Assembly: GCA_009861545.1 (NCBI GenBank)
Contig: VXME01000040.1
Span: 162,140-226,139, forward strand
Origin: Acidobacteriota bacterium
Lineage (GTDB): Bacteria > Acidobacteriota > Vicinamibacteria > Vicinamibacterales > UBA8438
DNA length: 64,000 nt
Reading direction: 5' to 3'
This document shows positions 44,395-53,572 of this stretch, piece after piece; position 1 is the first letter of the stretch, and each line of letters begins with the position of its first letter. A program made the position numbers and the translations under genes. The notes beneath the pieces were generated by a model that did no database searches, was not told the origin of the DNA, and saw only the letters and a program-made list of their open reading frames with translations.

Positions 44395-44692
44395 GCAGCT
44401 TCCCTTCCGCCGCCAGGAGGGTCTGCAGGCCGGGCATCTCGCGGCGCGCAGGACGCGCCTGCACCAGCGCATCGAGGGCCAGCTCGAAGTCGCCGTAGGC
44501 GGCCATTCCGAAGAGGGCGGTCCTCACACGCGCGCGATCGTCCTTCAGAGCTTCGTACGCCGCGGTGATCTGCTGGAAACGCTCCGGTTCCTCGCCGGGC
44601 CGGTGCGCGCGCACCAGCTCCAGGTAGCGCCGCCGGATCTCCTCCCCCGTCGCCGACGGGGGCAGTCCCAGCACGAGATAGTGAACAAGCAT
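44387..44692 (-). CDS. J-domain protein lacking the HPD motif
   Basis: A 101-residue protein whose first ~60 residues follow a J domain: 'YLVLGLPPSATGEEIRRRYLEL', then 'QITAAYEALKDDRAR'. The loop that should hold His-Pro-Asp reads 'AHRPGEEPERF', so HPD is missing. HPD is needed to stimulate Hsp70 ATPase in known J proteins, so this one may bind its partner differently or be regulatory. The second part has hydrophobic helical sequence ('LALDALVQA'). It begins 9 bases after the large repeat protein. Confidence 0.8.
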   Translation of the reverse strand: MLVHYLVLGLPPSATGEEIRRRYLELVRAHRPGEEPERFQQITAAYEALKDDRARVRTALFGMAAYGDFELALDALVQARPARREMPGLQTLLAAEGKLHA

Positions 44693-44701
44693 GAGTCTCT
44701 C

Positions 44702-47482
44702 CTAGCGGCGCCGCTTCTTTTCCTTGCCCTTGCGGGGGAACAGCAGGGCGTGCAGCTCCGGCGTCAACCGGTCGCGCAGGCCGGCCGTCAGGCAGCCGCG
44801 CGCCACCCGATCGAGCTCCTGCCGCGTTTCCTCGTCGGCCCGCAGGTTCCCGGCGAGCTCCCGCAACAGGGGCCGGGGCTCGCCGCGCAGTCGGGTGTCG
44901 TCGATCAGTTCGTCCAGGCGATCCAGCTCGTCGTATATTCGCCGGTCGAACAACATCCCTTGTTGCGCGGCGTGCGGCGGTGCCTCCGTCAACGCCAGCC
45001 GGAACCGTTCGACCAGCGCGGGATCGCCGGGGTCCGGCGGGACCGGCCGCATCAGGGCGGCCGGTGCGCGCGGCACACCCGCGGCCTTGAACTGCTCCTC
45101 GAGCGCCGCCAGAAAGGCCTCCAGCCCCGGAGGCGGTCCCGGGCCGAACGGACCCGGCCCCACATCCAGCGGTTCGAAGTCGAACGTCTGCAGAGCGTTC
45201 CGCAACGGTTCCTCGGTGTGCCGGGCGAGCCTCGCGGCGGCTGCCCGCAGCCGTTCCCGCGTCGCGGCGTCCGCCTTCTTCAGGACGTCGCGGAAGCGCC
45301 GGGCGTCGTGGTCGCTGCCCTCCTCGTAGCGGGTCACGGCCAGATAGAAGAGCAGCAGCGGATCGCGCCGGGCCTTCCTGACGCCGCGCAGCCGGCGTTC
45401 GATCGCGGCCCGAACCTCATCCTGTCTGTCGCAGTCCATCAGAATGTCGAGGACGACGGGCAGGCGTTCTCCGTCCACGCGTTCGAGGAGCGCGGGCCAC
45501 CAGCGGGTAAACGTCGCCGCCACGTGCCGATCGCCGTAGAGGAGGTCGAGCTCGGTGGGCAGCGGTTCGAGCACCTGGACGATCTCGTCCGGCGTGCACT
45601 CGCCGGTGCGAGAGACTCCGTCGGCCAGCAGGCGCCACACGGCATCGGCCATTTCCGGTGTGGTGTTCCTCACGTCGTTGTTGTCGTACAGGTCTCGGAG
45701 GAGCAACGCGAGCATCCGAAGCTGCGCGCCCGGCGGCAGGCCTTCCAACTGGCGGGCAACCGTGGCGGACGTGTCCGCATCGCCCGACACGACTTCCAGC
45801 AGCAGCCATTTCGCCGGCAGGACGGATTCGATCACCCGGCGCCCCAGGTCCTGGGCCCGCTCCAGGTCCCGGACCGCAAGCGCGAACCGACCCTTCCTTC
45901 GGCTCTGATCGGCGGACTTGAGGAAGCCGACGGCCTGCAGATCCAGGAGCCGGTCGTCGTGGGGCGCGCGCCGGCGGGCCTCCTCCAGCGCGCCCTCGGC
46001 CTGGCGGTACGCGTTCCTCGAATAGTGGAGGGTGGCCAGCTCCAGCCAGGGGGTCGAGTCGTCGGGGAACCGGCCCGCCATATCCTGCAGGACACGCTGC
46101 AGTCTCGGTTTGCCGCCGGTCCGTCCCCGCAGGAGATCGAGCAGAAAGAGGTAGCCGTCGCGGTTGTCGGGATCGGCCTCGAGACTCGCGAACATCAGCT
46201 CGACCAAGACCAGGCCCGGATCCTCCACGGGTCGGCCGAGCAGCGTGCGCAGATCCTCCGCCATCTCGGGGGGCAGGAGCTCCGGATCCACGGCCTTGCG
46301 TCCCGTGCGCGCCAGCGCCTCCAGCAGGCACGCCCGTGCGAGTGCCCGATCCTGCGCCCGCGGAAACTCCACCGGCAGCGCGTCGACGAGCGCGACGGTC
46401 GGCACGGGATTCCACGCCGCAGGCACGATCTGCTGTCTCGCGAGGAGGATGCGGGCCGCGACCCCGATCACCCGATCGGCAGGCAACAGGAGCCGCGACA
46501 GGTGCTGGATCGCGCTGCCGGGAAGCAGGTCCCGAAGCGTGGCCAGCCCCGCGATCTCCACCAGGTCGATCCGGGCCCGCGCCGGGTCCTCGGGGTAGAG
46601 GGCGTCGGCCAGACGCTCGATCGCCGTCCCCGCCGCGCGCACGCTGCCGTTGTGGAGCGCCCGCTTCAATTCACCGGCGAGGGCCGCCACGCGCCGGTTC
46701 CCGCCCTCCGACTCCTTCGGCGCCCCCGGGCGGCCGTTGCCGGCGGCGTCGCGGCCCACGAAGCGCCGCCATTCGGCGACCGTGCGGGCCAGGGCGAAGT
46801 CGTCCGGGAGGCGGTCGAGGATGCGGCGCAACCCGTCGTCGTCGCCCGCGCCGAAACAGACCATGGCCCTGCAGAACAGACGCCAGGCCGCGAAGGGCGA
46901 GCGCCGGGGCACCCCCTGCAACCGGTTCGCGGCCTGCACCCAGTCGCCGGCATCCATCGCGTGGAGACCCGACCTGACCGCCGCGGCGTCCCGGCGTAGC
47001 GGATGGGTCTCGTCGAAGACGTCGAGAGCGGCCCAGAACCGCTGGACGACCAGGCGGTCCGCCAGCACCCGCTCCACGCGAGGCAGGGACGTCCCGCGGT
47101 CCAGGTGGTCCGCGTAGGCCGCCAGCGCGTCCCCGCCGTCCAGGTACCGGACGTACTGGACCCACTCGTCCTCGGACAGCGCCGGCAGGGACATGGACGC
47201 CCGATAGCCGTCGGCCCGGGCGCGCATGGTGGCCGCTTCCTTGAGCATCCCCTTCGCCGCGAGTTGGCGGGCGCGCTGCATGGAGGCGCAGAAGGAGACC
47301 AGCGGCAGCCCCGCCAGACTGTCGTCCCGATCCCGCACCTGTCGGATCAGATCGAGCGCCTTGCGCCCGTCTCCCGCGGCGAGCAGTTCTCGCGCCTGAT
47401 CCAGCAGGCGCCGGGGGGATGCACGCGGGGCGCGGCCCGGCGCCGACCGTTTGCGATTGCCGCGTTTGCGCCTGCCGGGCAC
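44702..47482 (-). CDS. Large alpha-helical repeat protein, likely TPR-like scaffold
   Basis: A 926-residue cytosolic protein of mostly Ala/Leu/Arg-rich helices. Repeats resembling TPRs are visible near the start ('LLDQARELLAAGDGRKALDLIRQ'-type at ~25-47), at ~145-185 and around 480-560 ('LATLHYSRNAYRQAEGALEEARRRAP' region). A Pro/Gly stretch occurs near ~790 ('GPGPFGPGPPPG'), and the C-terminus is Lys/Arg rich. No enzyme motif found. GTG start at 47482. As first gene of the Hsp70 operon it may organise or present clients to the chaperone. Confidence 0.78.
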   Translation of the reverse strand: MPGRRKRGNRKRSAPGRAPRASPRRLLDQARELLAAGDGRKALDLIRQVRDRDDSLAGLPLVSFCASMQRARQLAAKGMLKEAATMRARADGYRASMSLPALSEDEWVQYVRYLDGGDALAAYADHLDRGTSLPRVERVLADRLVVQRFWAALDVFDETHPLRRDAAAVRSGLHAMDAGDWVQAANRLQGVPRRSPFAAWRLFCRAMVCFGAGDDDGLRRILDRLPDDFALARTVAEWRRFVGRDAAGNGRPGAPKESEGGNRRVAALAGELKRALHNGSVRAAGTAIERLADALYPEDPARARIDLVEIAGLATLRDLLPGSAIQHLSRLLLPADRVIGVAARILLARQQIVPAAWNPVPTVALVDALPVEFPRAQDRALARACLLEALARTGRKAVDPELLPPEMAEDLRTLLGRPVEDPGLVLVELMFASLEADPDNRDGYLFLLDLLRGRTGGKPRLQRVLQDMAGRFPDDSTPWLELATLHYSRNAYRQAEGALEEARRRAPHDDRLLDLQAVGFLKSADQSRRKGRFALAVRDLERAQDLGRRVIESVLPAKWLLLEVVSGDADTSATVARQLEGLPPGAQLRMLALLLRDLYDNNDVRNTTPEMADAVWRLLADGVSRTGECTPDEIVQVLEPLPTELDLLYGDRHVAATFTRWWPALLERVDGERLPVVLDILMDCDRQDEVRAAIERRLRGVRKARRDPLLLFYLAVTRYEEGSDHDARRFRDVLKKADAATRERLRAAAARLARHTEEPLRNALQTFDFEPLDVGPGPFGPGPPPGLEAFLAALEEQFKAAGVPRAPAALMRPVPPDPGDPALVERFRLALTEAPPHAAQQGMLFDRRIYDELDRLDELIDDTRLRGEPRPLLRELAGNLRADEETRQELDRVARGCLTAGLRDRLTPELHALLFPRKGKEKKRRR

Positions 47483-47620
47483 GTGTCGTTCGTTCGCAGG
47501 AATTCGAAAAGCGCTTCAACGGCGGCAAGCCGAGGGACGTGGACCGTCGAGGGCCAGCTTCGGTGGCGATATCTTATTTCTCGCGGAACATCTCGTTCAA
47601 CTTTCGAAACACGTCCGCGG

Positions 47621-47761
47621 TCACCGGCGGCGATAGACGTCGCGGCGATGTGCTACCCGCACGACGAGAACGACGAGCACCTCGTCGAGGACTTCGTAGA
47701 CGATGCGGCAGTCGCCGACACGGGTCCGGCGCAGGCCGCGAAGCTCACCCTTCAGGTGACA
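47621..47761 (-). pseudogene. RelE/ParE toxin C-terminal relic
   Basis: Forty-six codons ending at TGA 47621-47623 read 'HLKGELRGLRRTRVGD', 'CRIVYEVLDEVLVV' and 'VVRVAHRRDVYRR', the core and C-terminus of a RelE-superfamily toxin. Two stop codons lie directly upstream in frame, and no N-terminal helices or antitoxin remain. Confidence 0.75.
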
Positions 47762-47782
47762 TCACTATAACTCCCGCCAGCA

Positions 47783-49030
47783 TCACCGGACCATCGATTC
47801 CATGTCCGAAGCCGGGCTTCCGCTATAGAACGCCGCGGTCTCCTCGATCACACGGTCCTGCATCGCCGGAGTGAGTTCCGGGTAGATCGGCAGCGCGAGC
47901 GACCGGGCCGCAGCGTCCTCACTGCAAGGGAACGCGCCGGCCGCGTGACCAAGGTGATGGAAGCACGGTTGCCGATGGAGCGGCACCGGGTAGTAGATCA
48001 TCGTGTCGATCTGCCGCGCCGCGAGGCGAGCGCGCAGGGCGTCTCGTCGCTCGGGTACCCGGATCACGTACTGGTGATACGTGTGGCGCTCACGGCCCCA
48101 GGCGGCCACGGGCAGCTCGATGCCCGGAACCGCCAGGTGCTCGTCGTAGTACGCGGCGCGCTCGCGGCGCCGGGCGTGCCATCCGTCGAGATGCGGCAGC
48201 TTCGCAGCGAGGATTGCTGCCTGCAGCGTGTCGAGGCGGAAGTTGCCACCCACCTCGGGATGCCGGTACTCGGTGTGCGCGCCGTGGTTGCGCAGCCGGC
48301 GCACCCGTTCCGCCAGAACGGCGTCCGAGGTGGCCACGAGGCCGGCGTCACCCATGGCCCCCAGGTTCTTGGTGGGATAGAAGGAGAAACACGCAAGCGT
48401 GCCCTTGCTGCCGGCCGGCCCGTCGCCGCAACCTCCGCCTTCGACATCCCGACCGCCGCCCCCGGCGCCGCGGCTGCCGCCGGCGTGGCCGACCCCATTC
48501 CCGCCGCCGCCGGGATAGCGCGCGCCCAGCGCCTGCGCCGCGTCCTCGACGACCGGAATCCCATGCTCGGCGGCCAGTTCGAGGATGGGCGCCATGTCGG
48601 CGCACTGCCCGAACAGGTGCACCGGAACGATCGCCCTCACCCGTGACCGCCGCTCCGGCTCGCGCTCGAACCAGTCGACCAGACGCGCGGGGTCCATGTT
48701 GAACGTGGGGCGATCGATGTCGACGAACACCGGGGTGGCGCCCAGCCGGGCCACCACGCCGGCTGTGGCGAAGAACGAGTACGGCGTCGTGACGACGAGG
48801 TCGCCGGGGCCCACGTCGAGGGCCATCAGCGAGACGAGCAAAGCGTCCGTGCCGGAGGAAACGCCTATCGCGTGGTCGACGCCGATGTAGTCGGCCATCG
48901 CCCGCTCGAACGCTTCGAGCACCGGTCCGCCCACGTAGCGGCCGGAAGCGACGACGTCCAGCACGGCCCGCTCGATGGCCGGCCGCGTGGTCTCGAGCTG
49001 GGCGGCCAGGTCGAGAAACGGGACGCGCAC
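47783..49030 (-). CDS. DegT/DnrJ/EryC1 PLP-dependent aminotransferase
   Basis: A 415-residue enzyme of the sugar aminotransferase family, which places amino groups on nucleotide-linked keto-sugars for surface glycans. It begins 'MRVPFLDLAAQ', has 'GVSSGTDALLVSLMAL', 'VPVHLFGQCADM', 'VVEDAAQALGARYPGG', PLP Lys in 'FSFYPTKNLGAMGD' and 'RNHGAHTEYRHPEVGGNFRLDTLQAA'. A Gly-rich insertion of ~30 residues (after 'ARYPGG') interrupts the usual loop before the PLP Lys strand. No sugar biosynthesis genes adjoin it. Confidence 0.9.
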   Translation of the reverse strand: MRVPFLDLAAQLETTRPAIERAVLDVVASGRYVGGPVLEAFERAMADYIGVDHAIGVSSGTDALLVSLMALDVGPGDLVVTTPYSFFATAGVVARLGATPVFVDIDRPTFNMDPARLVDWFEREPERRSRVRAIVPVHLFGQCADMAPILELAAEHGIPVVEDAAQALGARYPGGGGNGVGHAGGSRGAGGGGRDVEGGGCGDGPAGSKGTLACFSFYPTKNLGAMGDAGLVATSDAVLAERVRRLRNHGAHTEYRHPEVGGNFRLDTLQAAILAAKLPHLDGWHARRRERAAYYDEHLAVPGIELPVAAWGRERHTYHQYVIRVPERRDALRARLAARQIDTMIYYPVPLHRQPCFHHLGHAAGAFPCSEDAAARSLALPIYPELTPAMQDRVIEETAAFYSGSPASDMESMVR

Positions 49031-49032
49031 GT

Positions 49033-49515
49033 TCAGAGATCCGCGTCGAGGCGCATCGCCATCGGGATGAAAGCGATGCCGTTGACCGCGCGCTCGGGTC
49101 CGGTCTGGCGAAAGCCGAGCTTCTCGTAGGCCGGCACGCCGTAGCGCGACGAGTTGACCGTCACGCGCTCGAGGTCCGGGTCCGCGGCGCGGGCGTCCGC
49201 TAGCGCCGCATGCAGCAGGCCCTTCGCGATGCCGTGCTGCTGGTGCGCCTTGTCGACGAAAAGGAGTGCGACGTGGTTGTTCTCCCGAATCTCGATCATG
49301 CCGGCCAGAACGCCGTCGACGGTCGCCACGCGGACGAAGTGGTCCTCGGCGGTACGCGCCTCGATCGTCTCGGGCGCGACGAACCGGCGGAACTCGGCGT
49401 TTCCTTCGGAGGTCAGCTCCGGGCCGATGAACTCGTCGAACGACGAGAGAATCAGCGCCGAGACGGCGGCTGCTTCGCCGGGTTGCATGGCGCGATAGCT
49501 CACACCGTCGCTCAC
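49033..49515 (-). CDS. GNAT-family acetyltransferase
   Basis: A 160-residue N-acetyltransferase with 'VAGMIEIRENNHVALLFVDKAHQQHGIAKGLL' spread over strand 4 and the acetyl-CoA loop 'QQHGIAKGLLHA', and 'VNSSRYGVPAYEKLGFRQTG' at the end. Its stop lies 3 bases upstream of the DegT start, so the pair is probably one transcript. GTG 49515 was chosen as it gives a complete N-terminal strand. Substrate unknown. Confidence 0.85.
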   Translation of the reverse strand: MSDGVSYRAMQPGEAAAVSALILSSFDEFIGPELTSEGNAEFRRFVAPETIEARTAEDHFVRVATVDGVLAGMIEIRENNHVALLFVDKAHQQHGIAKGLLHAALADARAADPDLERVTVNSSRYGVPAYEKLGFRQTGPERAVNGIAFIPMAMRLDADL

Positions 49516-49562
49516 GTCCGACCTCGCGGCTGCCGGTGCCGGCGGGTTACCACCACGGGCTC

Positions 49563-50003
49563 CTAGCGCGACAGGCTCTTGATGTAGTTGACGAGGTTCC
49601 AGATGTCCTCGTCGCGGAGCTGGTTGCCGTAGCCCTGCATGTCGGCGGTCACGCCCTCCTTGATCACCGTGAATATCTCGCCGTCGCTCGCGCCGTGCGT
49701 CCACACGTCGTCGGTGAAGTCGGACGGGATGCCACCCGCATGCGACATGTCGCCGTCTCCCGCGCCGCGGTTGCCGTGACACTGCCGGCACAGGAAGACG
49801 TAGCGCTGCCGGCCGGCGACCAGCGACTCGCGGGTCGGCTCGACCGGGTTCTCCAACGCCTGCGCGTCCGCGCGCTCGTGAGGCTCCGCGGGAGGTTCCT
49901 GCGCGGCGGCCGCGGCGGCGGTGACGAGGAACGCAAACGCGGCGGCGATGACCAGCAACGCAGCGGCCGGCGCGAACTTCACATTCTCATTCCTGCGGCG
50001 CAT
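49563..50003 (-). CDS. Exported c-type cytochrome, single heme
   Basis: A 146-residue protein with a signal peptide (residues ~9-35) and one CxxCH ('FLCRQCHG', ~76-81). The distal Met is probably in 'ADMQGYGNQLRDEDIWNLVNYIKSL', a motif of class I cytochromes. It sits last in an operon behind the exported ThDP enzyme, overlapping the previous gene by 17 bases, so it may receive electrons from that enzyme or from another periplasmic donor. Confidence 0.9.
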   Translation of the reverse strand: MRRRNENVKFAPAAALLVIAAAFAFLVTAAAAAAQEPPAEPHERADAQALENPVEPTRESLVAGRQRYVFLCRQCHGNRGAGDGDMSHAGGIPSDFTDDVWTHGASDGEIFTVIKEGVTADMQGYGNQLRDEDIWNLVNYIKSLSR

Positions 50004-50499
50004 CGAAGTTCTCCCACATGTACTCGGGAAAGTAGGTGTGCAGATGCATGAAGATCTCGTGGACCAGGTTCACCGCCCGGTTCACGCCGTAACCGTGATG
50101 ATGCTCGCGGGCCACCACCTCGAGAGAGAGTGCGGACCGCCGGACGAAGCAGCGCACGTCCGCGCGCTCGGGATCGACCCGGCGGTGCGGCGGCAACTCG
50201 ACCGCGGTGCGTCCCCGAACGAACCGCCGCAATGCGCCCGCAAGAGGCGATCGCGCCGGCACGTTCGGCAGCAGATCGCGGAACGCAAGGGTGCCGGACG
50301 CGGAATCGTAGCTCAGCGTGAACGGCGACGGCGCCAGCCAGCGGAACGTGAACTCGTGCCGTCCCCGGCGGGCCGGCCGCTCGGCCAGCCCTCGAAACAC
50401 GCCCCGCTCGGCGTACTCCTGCAACCGCGCCCGCACCTCGGCCAGGCCGTCGTGCAGCGGCCCGCGCCCCTCCATCCGCACGCGCCGACGTCCCTCCAC
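49987..50499 (-). CDS. Unknown protein of the exported ThDP enzyme operon
   Basis: About 170 residues, unrecognised. N-terminal half is charged and Arg/Glu rich ('LHDGLAEVRARLQEYAERG'), then a beta-rich core ('EFTFRWLAPSPFTLSYDSASG'), and 'ALRRFVRG', 'SLEVVAREHHHGYGVNRAVNLVHEIFMHLHTY' near the end. The His-rich 'REHHHGYGVNRAVNLVHEIF' segment may be a metal or cofactor site. A GTG at 50499 overlaps the stop of the ThDP enzyme (TAGTG). No signal peptide seen, so its place relative to the exported partners is unclear. Confidence 0.7.
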   Translation of the reverse strand: MEGRRRVRMEGRGPLHDGLAEVRARLQEYAERGVFRGLAERPARRGRHEFTFRWLAPSPFTLSYDSASGTLAFRDLLPNVPARSPLAGALRRFVRGRTAVELPPHRRVDPERADVRCFVRRSALSLEVVAREHHHGYGVNRAVNLVHEIFMHLHTYFPEYMWENFDAPQE

Positions 50500-52454
50500 T
50501 AGTGGTAGTAGGACATCACGCCCGGCTCGATCTTGCCGAGGAACCCGGGCGGATACTGGTCGCGCACCCAGAACTCCTTCTTGGCCTGCACGTTGACGAC
50601 GCTCGGACGGCTCTCGTCGAGCGCCACCTGGTAGGCCCGCTCGAGGGCCGGCCGCATCTCGTCGGGCCGCGTGACGTACTCGCCGTGCGCCCCGAGCGCT
50701 TCGCCGAGCTTGTCGTACCGCAGGTTCTCCTGGAACAGGTGCACGGGGAGCCCGATGGTGTTGTTGCGCTGGCCGGTCCACGTGCCCCACGCGTTGTTGT
50801 TGTAGACGACGATGACGGCAGGGAAGCGGTACTTGGACAGCGTCTCGACCTCCATCGCGGTGTAGCCGAACCCGCCGTCGCCGGTGATGCCGATCACCGG
50901 GTGGCCCTCGAAGCCCGCCTGCGCCCCGACGCCGTGGCGGACGGCCGCCGCGACGCCGACGGTGTAGCCGATGTCCGGGCCGATCGCCCCGTACTGGTAC
51001 GCGCCGTTGATGATCTGCGCCGGCCGGTGCGCGCGCAGGTAGCGCCGCGTGTAGCGCGCGATGCCGTAGCCGCCCTGCAGGATCGTGGTGCGGTCCGCCG
51101 GCAGGTCGCCGTGGTGCAGGAAGTCGGCCAGCTCCTTGCCGATGACCGCCGGATGCACCGCGTCGGTGTACCCCAGCCCGGTCCGGTAGTACTCCTCGTT
51201 CTCCGCCTCGAACGCCTCGCGGGCCGCGGCCACCTCGGCCACCCACGCTTCCCGCCGCTGGCGCGGCATCGCGGCGGCCAGGGCCTCGAGGGCGGCGCGC
51301 TCGTCGCTGACGATGCCGACGTCGATGGGAAGATTGCGCCCGATGTCCTCCGCGCCCGGATCGATGCGGATGTAGCGCGCATCGGGCCCGAAGGCGAACT
51401 CCCCGAGCGTCGGCATGCAGTACTGGCCGACGAGCAGGACGACGTCCGCGCTCATCAACGCCATCGGCGCCGCGTCGGCCGACAGTTCGTGTTCGGCCGG
51501 GAACTGGCCCTTCATGGCGCCCGATTCGACCACCGGGATGTGCGCGCGCTCGGCCAGCTTCCGGAGCGCGTCCCACGCCTTGCTGTAGAGGACGCCGTTG
51601 CTCGACACGATGACCGGCCGCTCGGCGCTCCGCAGCAGCTCGACCGCCCGGTCGATCGCCTGCGGGTCGGGATGCGGCCTGGCGTCGGTGCGGTACTTGG
51701 TCTTGTCGTAGAAGTACTCGACGTCGATCGGATCGGTGAACCGGGCGCGGGCGATCTCGGCCGGGAAGTCGAGGTGCACCGGCTTGGGCACGCCGCTCTT
51801 GAGCTGCCGGAACGCGTAGCCGGCGTACTCCCAGGTGCGGGCGGGCGTGATGAGCCGCTTGCCGTACTTCTTGATGCCCTCGGTCAGCGGCTGCTGGTTC
51901 TGGTCCTGGATGCCCTGCTCGGTGTCCTCGGCGAAGATGGTCTTGTTGCTGGCGAGCACGAGAATCGGGGAGCGGGCCGAGTTGGCGGCCGAGATGGCGC
52001 AGATCATGTCGGTGAAGCCCGGTCCCTCGGTCCCGGACGTCGCCGCCACCTCGCCGGTGGCGCGGCAGAAGGCGTCGGCCGCGTGGCACAGCGAGCCCTC
52101 GTGGCGGCCCGAGTAGGTCGGGATGCCCATGTCGCCGATGGCGTGCACCACGTCGTAGTTGCCCGGGCAGCAGAACAGCGCCTTGACCCCCTCTTCCTTG
52201 CAGGCCCGCGCGAACACCTGCGCGCCCGACATCGGGAAGTCGATCTCCGGCAGCGGGGCCGCCTTCGCCTTCTCGAACTCGCTCGGAATGGTGATCGGCT
52301 TGACGTCCTCCTCGGCCGCGCTCGCAGCACGGCCCGTGCCGAGAGCGGCCGCCGTCGCGCCTGCACCGCCCAGAACCGCCTGGCGCATGAACGCCCGCCG
52401 TGACTCCGTCGCCGTGCCGCCGGACCGCTTCGCGTTCCGCGTCTTCGCTTTCAT
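50499..52454 (-). CDS. Tat-exported ThDP-dependent enzyme (acetolactate-synthase-like fold)
   Basis: A 651-residue protein. Residues ~17-45 form a twin-arginine signal ('[21 protein letters not shown]'-like, RR at 19-20, cleavage near 'ASAA'). The mature part is a three-domain ThDP enzyme: catalytic-Glu region '[19 protein letters not shown]', central domain '[11 protein letters not shown]', and ThDP/Mg site '[15 protein letters not shown]' plus 'VYNNNAWG'. All needed residues appear present. Relatives are cytosolic acetolactate synthases or oxalyl-CoA decarboxylases; Tat export of a folded, cofactor-loaded member would be unusual. GGAGG is 6 bases before ATG 52454. Reaction unknown. Confidence 0.85.
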   Translation of the reverse strand: MKAKTRNAKRSGGTATESRRAFMRQAVLGGAGATAAALGTGRAASAAEEDVKPITIPSEFEKAKAAPLPEIDFPMSGAQVFARACKEEGVKALFCCPGNYDVVHAIGDMGIPTYSGRHEGSLCHAADAFCRATGEVAATSGTEGPGFTDMICAISAANSARSPILVLASNKTIFAEDTEQGIQDQNQQPLTEGIKKYGKRLITPARTWEYAGYAFRQLKSGVPKPVHLDFPAEIARARFTDPIDVEYFYDKTKYRTDARPHPDPQAIDRAVELLRSAERPVIVSSNGVLYSKAWDALRKLAERAHIPVVESGAMKGQFPAEHELSADAAPMALMSADVVLLVGQYCMPTLGEFAFGPDARYIRIDPGAEDIGRNLPIDVGIVSDERAALEALAAAMPRQRREAWVAEVAAAREAFEAENEEYYRTGLGYTDAVHPAVIGKELADFLHHGDLPADRTTILQGGYGIARYTRRYLRAHRPAQIINGAYQYGAIGPDIGYTVGVAAAVRHGVGAQAGFEGHPVIGITGDGGFGYTAMEVETLSKYRFPAVIVVYNNNAWGTWTGQRNNTIGLPVHLFQENLRYDKLGEALGAHGEYVTRPDEMRPALERAYQVALDESRPSVVNVQAKKEFWVRDQYPPGFLGKIEPGVMSYYH

Positions 52455-52623
52455 GAGATCCTCCACACGCGCCTTGGGCGCCGCCGTACTCGTGCCGTAC
52501 TCTCGGTGACTGGGCGATGCGTCGTGGTGGCGACGCCCGCGCGAACGCATGCTAATCGTGCGCCCGCAAGGGTGTCAACGCGCGCGGCAAACCGGTCGTC
52601 AGCGCAACACGGCAGGCGGCGCG

Positions 52624-53484
52624 TCACTCGGCGGAGACGAACAGCATCCGCGTGTCCCGGGCACAGCGTGCGCCGACGTTGCTGGTGTGCCCGTCCGCCG
52701 AGAACGGCAGGCGGACCGACACCCGAAGCACGTTGGGAAAGTTGAGCCACGACGCGCCGCGCATCACGCGCAGATAGCCCGTCTCGGTCGGCTGCGGATC
52801 GCTCAGCGGCCCGTCCGGATAGCGGACGGTGATCCAACCGTTCACCCACTCCCAGACGTTGCCGATCATGTCGTGGAGTCCGAAGTCGTTGGAGGGAAAC
52901 GACCCCACCGGCGCCGTGTTCAGCCAGGCGTCGGCGCCGCCGGTAGCGCCGCTGCAGCACTGCACGGTACCGAAATTGGCGTAGTCGCGCGTCAGTTCGT
53001 CACCCCACCAGTAGAGGCGCCCGTCATGCCCGGCCCGCGCCGCGTACTCCCACTCCCACTCGGTGGGCAGGCGCCCGCCGGCCCAACCGCAGAACGCTTC
53101 GGCGTCGTGCCAGGTCATGTGGACTGCCGGGTGATCGGGGGCCTGCGGATAGTCGGGGACGGCCGGCAGCTCGTAGCCGGTCGCCGCCACGAACGTCGCG
53201 TACTGGCCGACGGTCACCTCCGTCGCCATCAGGTCGAACGTCGACAGCGTCACCTCGTGGCGCGGACGCTCGCTGTCGAGGCACGCGGCGTCGCCCGGCA
53301 CGCACCCCATCCGGAAGGTGCCGGCCGGAATCGTCACCCACGGCAACTCGATCGTCTGCGCGGCGCCCGGCACGGCGGTCAGGCCGACCCCCAGCGCTAC
53401 CAGCGCGGCGGCACGCATGCAGGACGGCAGCATGCCCGCCTGCCCGAGCATCGATCGGACGGACATCTGTATCGACTCCTGCAC
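52624..53484 (-). CDS. Formylglycine-generating-enzyme-fold protein (SUMF1), exported
   Basis: About 286 residues with an N-terminal hydrophobic signal (up to 'GAAQ') and a SUMF1 domain: 'IPAGTFRMGCVPGD', 'EVTVGQYATFVAATGYE', 'MTWHDAEAFCGWAGGRLPTEWEWEYAARAG', 'DMIGNVWEWVNGW', 'YLRVMRGASWLN'. The active-site Cys pair normally found after 'RGGSW' is absent, so it is probably not a sulfatase activator. GTG 53484 is used because AGGGGAG lies close upstream; ATG 53466 is possible. No sulfatase nearby. Confidence 0.82.
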   Translation of the reverse strand: MQESIQMSVRSMLGQAGMLPSCMRAAALVALGVGLTAVPGAAQTIELPWVTIPAGTFRMGCVPGDAACLDSERPRHEVTLSTFDLMATEVTVGQYATFVAATGYELPAVPDYPQAPDHPAVHMTWHDAEAFCGWAGGRLPTEWEWEYAARAGHDGRLYWWGDELTRDYANFGTVQCCSGATGGADAWLNTAPVGSFPSNDFGLHDMIGNVWEWVNGWITVRYPDGPLSDPQPTETGYLRVMRGASWLNFPNVLRVSVRLPFSADGHTSNVGARCARDTRMLFVSAE

Positions 53485-53572
53485 GGCATCTCCCCTGATC
53501 TTGGACAACGACACGGATCACGTCGGCGACATTCGGGTGACTTATGTCACACGCCGCTGATACGATCAAGGC

